A stretch of 13,354 nt of DNA from positions 5,381,208-5,394,561 of the forward strand of contig QEOQ01000508.1 of the NCBI GenBank assembly GCA_010279815.1. The letters are read 5' to 3'. How positions within the stretch are numbered: position 1 is the first letter of the stretch; every line of letters starts with the position of its first letter. The DNA is from Brachionus plicatilis (Eukaryota; Rotifera; Eurotatoria; Ploima; Brachionidae). Below the pieces are notes generated by a model, which was not told the origin of the DNA, searched no databases, and worked only from the letters and a program-made list of their open reading frames with translations. Below, piece by piece: positions 1-8,244 of this stretch. Position numbers and translations under genes: made by a program.

Positions 1-361
1 TTTATTTAGATCAAATAGAAATTTCTTAAGTCATTATAATTTTAAAATAATTTTATTTATAAAAAAATTTTTATCTTTGAATAAAAATAAATATCTCAAT
101 TTATTCAAGAGGAGATAGAACGCATTTCTTAACTATTAACACGTGATATAAGCCTAATAAATCAGTCACGTTACTCAGTTATTTTATGAAAATTCAAATC
201 TTTAAATTAAGATTATGCAATAATAAATTTTAACAAAAATAAAAACTTAAGAAGATGATCATATTTATGTAAAATTAACAAGATTGAGGCTAAATAAATT
301 TCGAATTATTTTTAGATTATTAATTAATGTAAAGATAAATTTTGCTTTTTTTTGTCCACAG
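1..361 (+). other. Region upstream of the first recognised SLC8B1 exon
   Basis: A/T-rich, with no coding exon recognised. It ends in a strong splice acceptor (pyrimidine run, TTTGTCCACAG, ending 361), only 19 nt before the ATG at 381. It must therefore hold the 3' part of a 5' intron, or an outron if the mRNA is trans-spliced. No core promoter motif stands out. Confidence 0.45.
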
Positions 362-380
362 TTTAAATAAAAAAAATAAA

Positions 381-3300
381 ATGAGTCTTTTTGAAGATGC
401 CCAAGTAAATTTATTTTTTAATTTTGATAAAAAGAACCTCATTGAAATTAAGTGTCGTGATTATCACCAATATGATTTTAATTCATCGTGGATTTGTAAC
501 TTCATGAAAACAACTGAAGACTGCCAAATTGATGACGGATTTGTAAATTATCTAGTTTTTACATATTGCTCATTTAATTCGAACATGACTTGGTTCGCCG
601 TAATGATCTTGGTAAATTATTCTCTCCCAACTACTAATTAAATAAATTTAAAATAAATATTAAATTAAGGCTGTTTGGCTGATTTTTTTGTTTATGAGTC
701 TGGGTGTAACTGCAGATACATTGTAAATTTTAAATTTAAGTCTATTTAAAAATAATTTTTTTAATATTTAGTTTCTGTCCATCACTCAGGGTGATAGCAG
801 ACAGCATGAAATTATCACAAAATATAGCTATATCCTTTTTAATATATTTTTAAATAATTTTTTTGTCAAAATTTCTTAACTGTAATTTTTACGGAGTGAC
901 ATTTCTTGCATTTGGAAATGGTGCTCCCGATGTTTTTAGCTCGATAGCTGCTGTCGGAAATGCAAAAGGAGGTGACGCTGGTCTTGCATTTGGAGCACTC
1001 ATGGGCGCTGGCGTTTTCATTGTAACTTGGTTCTAAACAGAGTTGTTTAAAAGTTACAATTATTATTTTTTTTCAAAAGTCCGAGCTAAGACTTAAATTT
1101 TTTTTTCTAAAAAAAGTCTAAGTCCGGGCTTTAAAATTTGGAATACTGAAAAAGAATTGAGAGGAATTTTATGCTAAAATTGGGAGAAAATTCTGATATA
1201 TGGCAAATATATTTGCATTAGATAACCCAAGAGTATATAAATTTTTTGATATGAAGCCTGATCTAGCAAATTTAAAAAAAAACTTGGACTTTAAAAAAAA
1301 AAAGTTTGGACTTGGACTTTTTTTTGGGACTTTTAAACAACTCAGGTTCTAAATATCTAAATAAAATTTTTTTTTAAAAAATTTTTCATAAGAGTACAAT
1401 AATTGTTGGCACAATTTGCTTTATAAGACCCTTTTACAGTGTTCAGAGGCCTTTGCTAAGAGATATCATATTTTTTCTTTTATCCGGATTTTGGCTTTTT
1501 GTAGTTATTTGGGATGGAAAAATAGTTCTATGGGAAACACTTGGTATATTCAAAGTTTTTTTTTAAATAAAAAAAATTATCTTTTATCATTTCAAAAGGA
1601 TTCTTATTTCTTTATTTATTCTATATTTTTGTTGTGTTGACAGGAAGATTTGTAAATCAGAGAATAAAATTAAAACGTGGTATTGTGTCAACTAAAAATG
1701 ACTTTAGTAGTGAGGCGATCATACAAAGAAAAGAAAGCATGCCTAAATCTCTGGTGAATATCCAAGATGATGCAGAGAATGAGAACGAAGCCGAAGAAGA
1801 ATACGAAAATGAGGAACTCACCCGGCCACTTCTTTCAAGAACTCACATAGAAGAATTGCCAGAGATCGGATTTTCGGTCAAAGATGCTGTCAAAATGACA
1901 TTTATACCAATTGAAAAATCTGAATGGGAAGAGTCAAATTGGTTTTTTAAATTTATAATGGTTTTAAAAGCTCCCATAATAGTGTTACTTAAATTGACCA
2001 TTCCACTTGTTGACTACGATGGACCAAACCATAATTGGAACAAAATTACAACCATGATTAACTTTACACTAGCACCTTTGTTCATTGTTTTTGCTACAAA
2101 AAGTAATTTTAAATGTGAAATAAATTTTTTTTTGTTTAAGTAAATTTTTCAATAAATTTAGTTATAAATTACAAATTGTTTGATGCAATACCAATTTGGA
2201 GTGTGGCATTGACAATTGGTTTAATTGGAGCTGCTCTGGTATGGTTCTATACCGATTTTTATGAGAGACCAAAATATCATTTAGTATTTTTTTTCTTATA
2301 GCTAATTTTGAAAAAAATTTTAAATTTTAAAAAATTTTCTAGGTATTGGCTTATTTTGGATTCATTGTTTCTGTTGTATGGATCTATTCAATTGCAAATG
2401 AAATAGTCAACATATTAACGGTATGAGATTTTAATTTTAATTTTAAATCTGTAATTTTTATGAACTCTAGGCTTTCGGAGTTATACTGAACATAAGTAAT
2501 ACAATTTTAGGCTTAACATTTTTGGCCTGGGGAAACAGTATGAGTGGTAGGTATCATATTTAAGTATTTTTTTGCCAACTATTCTTTTTGGTCACAAATC
2601 AAGTACCGTATACTCTTGCACAGTAATGCATAAGTCAAACTTGAAATTCTGGTCTAAGCCTAGATCAACCCCATCTTAAAATAAACTTCAAAATCAAAAA
2701 TAACTTCTACACATTTTGTTCCTCGACTCTTCTTTAACTATTCCAGTGAGGAAAGGAAAAGTCGAGGAAGAGTTTAAATTAATAAAAATTATTTTTGTTA
2801 ATTTATTTTATTTAAAAAATCAATATCCTAATTTTTTAGTGCGGCGCTAAAACTAGTTTAAAAAAAAGCAACAACAACAATTGAACAAATTTTTTCAAAT
2901 AATAATTTTTACTAAAGTTATGTTTACTTATATTTAAAATTATTTACTAAATATTTTAGCTAAATTTTTAACATGATAAATTAACTTTTCAATTTTTTTC
3001 CTAAACTTTTAGCTTCAACTTTTTATTCGTTTGGTATTTGGGTTTTCTGGAGGTCTGGTAAATTTTAAATATTTTGCAAAAAATTAAAAATATTTAATTC
3101 TAATTTTTCAATATTGAGGTTGAATACCAAAACCATTTACGTAAGAATCGTTTATAATATATGATATAAAATAAAAATTAATATCAAATATGTTACGAAC
3201 ATTAATCAAAAAGTATAAAGAATTAATAGAATTGTTTATCAAAGCTGAAAACTTCTTTTCTAAAAGTTATTTAACTTTTTATATATTTCGTTTGTTGAAA

Positions 3301-4770
3301 AATTTCATTTGTTATCAAAAACTAAACAAAATAACTAAATAGATTTATGACAAAGATTTTTGAAATTTGAAAAATCCAAAGATATATTTTTTTTTTAAAT
3401 TAATTTTTTAGCGCCGCACTTAAAATTAGGATATTATTTTTTTAAATAAAAAAAAAATACAACAAAAAATTTAACTATTTTTTTCTACATATTTTTTAAC
3501 GCCGCATCTAAACTTAAAACTTAATTTTACGTATGTTAAAATTCAACTTTTTGTGTGTCACTTAATTTTGAAATTTAAGTATTATTTAAGGGCAAATTGA
3601 AGTTTAAGATCAAGATCAAAAGACCAAAATATAAATTGTAATATTTTTTTATAAAAATAGAGAAAAAATAAATTTTTTCCAAAGCAATTACTTGACATGT
3701 CATGTCAAGTTTATTTTCATAGTTAAAATTTTAAAATGTCCATTTTTATTGAACTTTAATAGGTTTAAATATTTTAATTGATTTTAATGTAAATTTACTT
3801 TTAAAGACAAAAAAATTCGCTTTTTTTAAATTTTAAATTTATTTAAATGGAAAAATAAAATTATTTCAGTTTGAATGAATAGATATAAAAGTTATAAATT
3901 TGAATTTTTGAATTAACTTAACCTGAATTATTTAAATTATTGACTGTTTTTGTCAAATAAATTAGAGATCAATCATTTTGATGTTTATTTGATAATGAAC
4001 TATTATTAGACATAACATGTCTAGAAACGTTTTGTATTTATTTTTTAAAAATCATCAAAATCATTAGATAAATTAAGTTTTGAAATTTTAAATGATCGTT
4101 TTGATCTTAAAATTTGATCTGAAACTTCAATTTGCCTATTTAAGTATTTAAGTAAAAAAAAAGTATTAATGCTGCGTTTTTTTTTGATTCTTGGGTTTTA
4201 AGAATGCACTTAAATCCGAAAATTTAAGTTGTAATGCATGCATTAAAACTGCGCAAGGGTATACGGTAAATTAAACTTGTGATAGATAAAAAAGGTGTGC
4301 ACTTTTTTCAGAATTTAAGTTTTAATTTTTAGATTTGATTGCGGATGTATTTTCAGCTCGTAAAGGGTTTCCAAATATGGCGATTTCAGCTTGTTTTGGA
4401 GGACCACTTTTTAGTAAAAAGAAAATTTTTTTTTTGAAATATTTATTTTAAAAAAATTATTAAAAAAGATATTTTAATGGGAATCGGTATACCATTCACA
4501 ATTAAGTGTATTCAAACACCGGGTGGCTTTATTGTAAATTTATAAAATTTAGAAAAATTAAATTTGAAAATTTTTATTAAGATAAAGCACAATTTTTTGC
4601 AATACTTTTTGGCTCTTTTCTTGGCCATCAGTTTATGCTCGTCATTGATATTTTTGCCACTAAACAACTTCTTCTTTAGTCGAAGATATGCTTTATACTT
4701 GATTACAGTTTATGCGGTATTTATAATTGGATGTGTGCTCATTGAAAGTGGTGTAATTAATCCTATGTAA
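381..4770 (+). CDS. SLC8B1: Mitochondrial Na+/Ca2+ exchanger NCLX, 12 exons, complete
   Basis: Spliced model: 381-611, 670-722, 772-829, 893-1021, 1393-1543, 1599-2102, 2162-2283, 2343-2420, 2471-2546, 4333-4413, 4469-4533, 4582-4770. Exons total 1737 nt and give 578 aa, close to the family length. All introns are GT-AG except intron 3 (AT-AC). By homology the product sits in the mitochondrial inner membrane and exchanges matrix Ca2+ for Na+ (or Li+). It has the two ion-binding alpha repeats of the CaCA superfamily: GVTFLAFGNGAPD (residues 115-127) and GLTFLAWGNSMSD (456-468), each inside hydrophobic helices, separated by a loop with an acidic stretch (about 264-280). The N-terminal CRDY...C...DCQIDDGF...YC pattern is also typical of NCLX. 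The start at ATG 381 is chosen because a strong acceptor (TTTGTCCACAG) ends at 361 and the frame upstream is A/T-rich; no signal or targeting peptide is evident, so a further 5' coding exon is possible. The last acceptor could be at 4581 or 4587, both in frame. Confidence 0.93.
830..892 (+). other. U12-type AT-AC intron (intron 3 of SLC8B1)
   Basis: The upstream exon ends in ...AATATAGCT and the next begins GGAGTGACA, giving ...SQNIA|GVTFLAFGNG, which matches the exchanger family without a gap. No GT-AG pair joins these exons. The intron starts ATATCCTTT (830-838), an exact match to the minor-spliceosome AT-AC 5' site. It holds TTTCTTAAC (872-880), one base from the U12 branch consensus TTCCTTAAC, and ends TTTTTAC at 892. 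The branch adenosine (879) lies 13 nt from the 3' end, within the usual U12 spacing. The intron is phase 0 and 63 nt long. Confidence 0.92.
1038..1345. mobile_element. hAT-like MITE in intron 4 of SLC8B1
   Basis: A 308-bp non-autonomous element. The left end is CAGAGTTGTTTAAAAGT (1038-1054) and the right end is its inverted copy with one mismatch (1329-1345). It is flanked by a perfect 8-bp target-site duplication, GTTCTAAA, at 1030-1037 and 1346-1353. CAG-type ends with an 8-bp duplication are typical of hAT transposons. The interior has A/T runs, an imperfect hairpin (about 1076-1135) and repeated GGACTT words (about 1284-1330), with no coding capacity. The element sits 8 bp after the splice donor; without it and one TSD copy the intron would be 55 nt. 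Confidence 0.85.
2719..2769. repeat. Short hairpin inside the intron 9 element
   Basis: TTCCTCGACT (2719-2728) is the exact reverse complement of AGTCGAGGAA (2760-2769), with a second TTCC/GGAA pair inside the loop. Any role is unknown; it may be part of the element's subterminal region. Confidence 0.5.
2822..3435. repeat. Inner foldback with GCGGCGCT arms
   Basis: AATATCCTAATTTTTTAGTG and the following CGGCGCTAAAA (2822-2852) pair with TTTTAGCGCCGCACTTAAAA and the following TTAGGATATT (about 3405-3435). The pairing extends outward through A/T-rich sequence to about 2790 and 3470. A third, degenerate copy (TTAACGCCGCATCTAAA) lies near 3496-3512 in the same orientation as the right arm. The G/C-rich core stands out in very A/T-rich DNA. 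No duplication marks it as a separate insertion, so it may be a subterminal repeat of the larger element. Confidence 0.55.
3591..4136. mobile_element. 546-bp non-autonomous DNA transposon with perfect 8-bp TSD
   Basis: The left end GGCAAATTGAAGTTT (3591-3605) is matched by an inverted copy ending at 4136; about 23 of the outer 24 bases pair. It is flanked by a perfect 8-bp duplication TATTTAAG at 3583-3590 and 4137-4144, so both ends are fixed to the base. An 8-bp duplication occurs in hAT, P and Merlin families; the GG terminus fits Merlin better than hAT, but there is no coding sequence to decide. It contains a 21-bp palindrome at 3690-3710. About 200 bp of its right half recurs, inverted, at 13023-13222. 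It interrupts the larger intron 9 element and is therefore younger. Confidence 0.82.
3690..3710. repeat. 21-bp perfect palindrome
   Basis: ACTTGACATG, one central T, then the exact inverted copy CATGTCAAGT. It lies within the 546-bp element and might be an internal transposase site or a simple foldback; the sequence alone does not tell. Confidence 0.6.
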
Positions 4771-4813
4771 AAGTATGGATCAATATAATTCACCTTTTCC
4801 GGTTAAATGAAAA

Positions 4814-4819
4814 AATAAA
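4814..4819 (+). terminator. Candidate polyadenylation signal of SLC8B1
   Basis: AATAAA begins 44 nt after the stop codon of the exchanger (4768-4770). The motif is common by chance in DNA this A/T-rich, so the call rests mainly on position. Confidence 0.45.
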
Positions 4820-4984
4820 TTGACAGAATTTGTTTCGTCAACTTATTTTAAAATGAATTACGAAATTTTAAATATTAATTTTGAAAAGTTAGTTTAACTT
4901 TTTAAAAATATATTCTGTTTTTTTGTTTCTTTTTTTAAAAAAATAAATTTTAAAACAATTAAAAGATTAAAAAAATAATATTCT

Positions 4985-4995
4985 TTTATTTTATT
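4985..4995 (-). terminator. Candidate polyadenylation signals of CCDC130
   Basis: Two overlapping AATAAA motifs on the minus strand (4995-4990 and 4990-4985) lie 24-34 nt after the CCDC130 stop codon (5021-5019). The two convergent genes thus share an intergenic space of about 250 bp. Confidence 0.45.
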
Positions 4996-5018
4996 TACAT
5001 AGGATTTAAAACTTCTTT

Positions 5019-8000
5019 TTAGTCTTTAATTTCGTCATCACTACTGGTTCCGTAATCATTTGAGACCAGAAAAGATGCAGAATTATTTATTTTGGACGGC
5101 TCTAGGGATACTGGACTGATTTTGTCTGATTTTTTGACCACTATTCCAAAATTGGTTAACTTGTCGTATTTAGTTGAAGTTCCGAATTTAAATCCGTCAT
5201 TTAAAATTTTTTCATTCTTCGAAGATTTTTGCAATTGATGTCTCAAACTTTGAATTGAATTATTTTTCATGTTACCTTGTTCACTACTTACATCTGCAAT
5301 TTTTTTGGGAAAATTATCAAAAATTGACTCGGACTCTATTGATTTTCTTTTTTCACTTTTATTCTGTTCAGGCTTTTCAATTGTATTAAACTTAAACAAT
5401 GACGCTATTTTTACATCCTCTTGATTCTCTCTAACTAAATCTATATTAATGTTCCATTTGTCCAAAAATTTTTTGTCATTGTTTTTGATTTCTTGAATTA
5501 ATTTCTTTTCATCCTTGTGGTTAGTAAAAATAAAAACGCGAAAATAAACTAATGAAACAAATTAATAAAATAATCAAAATATCTAACTCGGTAACAAAAA
5601 AAAAATAAAAAAAAACAAAATTTTGAACAAGCTTTTTTCTAAACAAATTATCTTAATTATCAACAAAATAATTGGGGCTGTGAAGTTCATTTCAATTCGA
5701 TCGTTTCAATTCAGAAAAATTTGAATAACTTTTTTGCTATAAGGAATAATTTAGTTCTGTAAAATGCTTAATGGTTAAGCAATTTTGCTTAATCCAAAAA
5801 TATATGTCTGCAAAAACTCTGCAAAGTAAGTGCACAATTTATTTGAATACTTTTTAATGGCGTGCAAAATGCATAAAATTGCAGAGTGTTTTGCAGACCT
5901 ATTTTACTGAATTAAGCAAATTTGCTTATAATTAAGCATTTTATAGAACTTAATTATCTCTTTTAGTAAAAAAGTTATTCAAATTTTTCTGAATTGAAAC
6001 GATCGAATTGAAATGAACTTCACAACCCCAAAATAATTTATTTTGCATCAAATTTGGCATTTTTAAAGTCAATTTTTTTTTATGAATTTAGTGCTCTTTT
6101 TTTACTTTTATCCTTTATTAATAAGCCTAATGCCCCTTAAGCACCATATACAGTGTTTTACTTTAAACCGCAGAACGGGTAAAATTACATCAAAAAATGT
6201 AAGATTACATAAAATTACATCAAATAATCAGGATGTAATAAAATGTAAGCTTTTTTTAAAGTTTTTTTTTATTAATTTCTTAAACTAGTTAAAATCTTTG
6301 CAATATTACTGTTATTTTTTTAGGTGGGCAATGAACCTTTTGAATAACTAATTTTTAATATTTTTTTTCATAGATTTCGACGATTTATGATTAAGATTTT
6401 ATCAGACTTGGGCAAAAGTAAAAAAAAATTCATTTTAAAAATGGAATATTTAGAGAAAAAAATTAATTTTTATTTTTATTGAAAGATGTCACTTTAAAAA
6501 AATTAAATGTTGATGTCGAATACTTAATGTTAATTTTTCCTTTTTTTGATATTTAAAAACATTAAAAAAAACTATATAAAATATAAAAAATATACTATAT
6601 AAAAAATTCAGCTTTTTTGCAAAATTTTTTTTTTTAACAAAAAAAATTTAAAGTCAAGTCAAAGACTTATTAAATCCAAGTCTGTAGTTTAATATATGTT
6701 TTTCGAAGATTTGTTTAGAAGATTCGTGATTTGTTTTTATTTGAAAATACCTTTGGACCCTTTGTAAACATGAAATTATCTTTTAATTTAAATGAAAAGT
6801 AAAGATTAAGCATTTAAAATGAAATTTAAATTTTATTAAATTCTTTTAGTTCTTTTAACATTTTTTTAACTTGAAATTTCACATTCTTATGCATTTTTTT
6901 ATATAATTTTACACTGACTAAAAAAAAAACTGTAAAAAAAGTTAATTTTTTGTAAATAAATGCTTAAACTTTATTTTACATTTTTTTTAAAAATAATTTC
7001 ATGTTTTCAAAGGGTCAAAAGGTATTTACAAATAAAAACAAATCACAAATCTTTAAACTAGTTTTAATAAAAAAATACTATTTGATCTGATTTTTTTGAT
7101 CATAAACTTCAAGATACCGAATTTATTCATAAAAAACAGAATTTAGTGAATTTATTACAAATAATTAAATTACGTAAAATTATCTAATAATACCCGTTCT
7201 GCGGTTTAAAGTAAATCACTGTAAATAAGTTTAAAAAATAAGTTTAAAAAATTCTAAAATCAATAAAGCTAAATAATGGAAGATTTAAACAGAATTTATT
7301 TTCCTTAAATTCTAAAATAAAAAAAGGCCGTATTCCAAAAGCAAAAAAAGCGTTGGTACCACGACAATTTTTTTGCTTTTTTCTATATTTTTATTATTTT
7401 GTTAAAAACTTATTTTTTTGCTACGAAGTTAGCCTAAATTAAAAATAAAAAAAATTGTTTTATTTTTTTGTTATTATTTTTTTTTGCTACACGAGTTAGC
7501 CTTTTTGATATTCAATAAATCCTAGCCAAATAAAAATTATTAAAAAAAAATCATATGACTTACTCTCAATTCTTTTCTCAGCATAGAATTAAGGGCATAA
7601 TCATCCTTCCAGTCGTTTTTTGCCTCCTCTAACTCTTTCAGAGTAGGCACCAATACTGCAGCCTTTCCCTTATCAATTGTTTCATGCTCTAAGCTGAACA
7701 TAGGATCCAAATTCAATCTTTTTATATCATTCTTATCTATAAGGAAGAATGTGGTGGATAATTCCTTTAAAAAAAATTCAAATTTTTACCTTCTGTCACT
7801 ATTTGTTCATTTTCCTCCATGTCCCAGCGCTGTTCTTTTCTTTTTGCCCCAGCCATTATTACATAATCAGAATTGGCTGGGTCAGTTCTAATCTCAAAAT
7901 ACTGATCACATAAATGACACTTCATCCTAAACTCATAAATGGGTGTACTGTAGTACATACCAACTTTTTTTTTTTCAGCATTGTATCGAACACTCATTGC

Positions 8001-8244
8001 TATGTGAGCATTGCAGCCATTGCACCAAATATTGTATGGCATTTCGAATCTTATAATGACAATGCCTTTGTCAAGTTTACGAGCTCTTTCTCGTAATGCA
8101 TGAGTCCCATGGTATCGATTTAAGTTGCCATGTTTCTTTGGATCAAAATCGGGAGGATAATATTTATTTTGACCTTTTCTTTCGCCCTTTTGAATAAATA
8201 AAAACTGCAAAGATCTGTCATTTTTTAAAATTTTAAAATACCAT
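5019..8244 (-). CDS. CCDC130: CCDC130 / YJU2B splicing factor (CWC16 family), 4 exons, complete
   Basis: Spliced model on the minus strand: 8244-8242 (ATG only), 8186-7790, 7736-7564, 5513-5019. These total 1068 nt and give 355 aa. All introns are GT-AG (55, 53 and 2050 nt). Joining the ATG to exon 2 gives MGERKGQNKYYPPDF, matching the family N-terminus; the ATG at 8210 would instead read through the intron. The conserved CWC16 domain is residues 1 to about 190, with two CxxC pairs (C56/C59 and C91/C94) that should bind zinc, plus the family blocks RFEMPYNIWC, RYNAEKKKVG and DWKDDYALNSMLR. The tail is charged and low in complexity, with NFGIVVKK and an acidic end (SDDEIKD), as in animal homologues. 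The family is related to yeast Yju2/Cwc16, which associates with the spliceosome at the catalytic stage; action in the nucleus is inferred from the family. The last intron is long because of transposon insertions. Confidence 0.94.
5674..6029. mobile_element. Mutator-like foldback MITE with ~150-bp arms and 9-bp TSD
   Basis: A 356-bp element in intron 3 of CCDC130. The left arm (5674 to about 5824) and right arm (about 5879-6029) are near-perfect reverse complements, starting GGGGCTGTGAAGTTC on one side and GGGGTTGTGAAGTTC on the other; the outer ~60 bases differ at about one position. It is flanked by a perfect 9-bp duplication AAAATAATT at 5665-5673 and 6030-6038. Long arms, G-rich ends and a 9-bp duplication fit Mutator-like MITEs; Merlin is the alternative. 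There is no coding sequence. The near-identical arms suggest recent insertion. Confidence 0.85.
6151..7221. mobile_element. Tc1/mariner-like non-autonomous element, TA target site
   Basis: A 1071-bp element in intron 3 of CCDC130. The left end CAGTGTTTTACTTTAAACC (6151-6169), continuing through GCAGAACGGGTA to 6181, is matched by an inverted copy ending at 7221; about 30 of the outer 31 bases pair. It is flanked by TA at 6149-6150 and 7222-7223. CAGTG ends with a TA duplication are typical of Tc1/mariner elements, although CAG ends also occur in hAT; no 8-bp duplication is present. The interior is A/T-rich with no transposase frame and contains a second foldback (about 6708-7060). Confidence 0.75.
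6708..7060. repeat. Nested foldback inside the Tc1-like element
   Basis: The left arm, around GTGATTTGTTTTTATTTG (about 6728-6745) through CCTTTGGACCCTTTG to CATGAAATTAT (about 6779), pairs over roughly 65 bases with an inverted copy at about 6990-7055. Weaker pairing continues inward (AAGCATTTA near 6808, TAAATGCTTAA near 6957). No target duplication was found, so it may be a subterminal repeat rather than a separate insertion. Confidence 0.55.
7224..7563 (-). other. 5' part of CCDC130 intron 3: low-complexity sequence
   Basis: A/T-rich intron sequence next to the strong GTAAGT donor (7563-7558, minus strand). It holds an imperfect direct repeat: CTACGAAGTTAGCCT (7421-7435) and CTACACGAGTTAGCCT (7487-7502), each preceded by a T run. 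A GCAAAAAAAGC/GCTTTTTTGC pairing lies near 7342-7382. No gene was seen. Confidence 0.4.

Larger units (their letters stand above)
2592..4282. mobile_element. Large inverted-repeat element in intron 9 of SLC8B1, with a nested insertion
   Basis: The 1786-nt intron 9 (2547-4332) is nearly filled by a structure with inverted ends. The core TACCGTATACTCTTGCACAG (2604-2623) pairs with an inverted copy at 4249-4268 that differs at two sites. Weaker pairing continues inward (the AATGCAT region) and outward (TCACAA at 2592, TTGTGA ending 4282). The exact ends are uncertain. If the element ends at the core, a TA duplication (2604-2605, 4267-4268) would suggest a Tc1/mariner relative, but the outward pairing argues that the real ends are further out, where I found no clear duplication. 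No transposase frame is visible. A younger element (3591-4136) is inserted in it. Confidence 0.6.

Noticed and set aside
140..145. CACGTG E-box upstream of the exchanger
   Set aside because: A single six-base motif with no supporting promoter structure; not distinguishable from chance.
1416..1640. Open frame on the + strand across exon 5 and intron 5
   Set aside because: It is a shifted frame; the exchanger homology runs in the other frame with a 55-nt GT-AG intron at 1544-1598.
4534..4581. Possible break in the exchanger before the last helices
   Set aside because: A 48-nt GT-AG intron in phase 0 joins the exons; no damage is needed to explain it.
6082..6288. Open frame on the + strand inside CCDC130 intron 3
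   Set aside because: It starts outside and runs into the end of the Tc1-like element, is low in complexity and matches no family; chance.
7914..8096. Open frame antisense to CCDC130
   Set aside because: Shadow of the conserved CWC16 exon.
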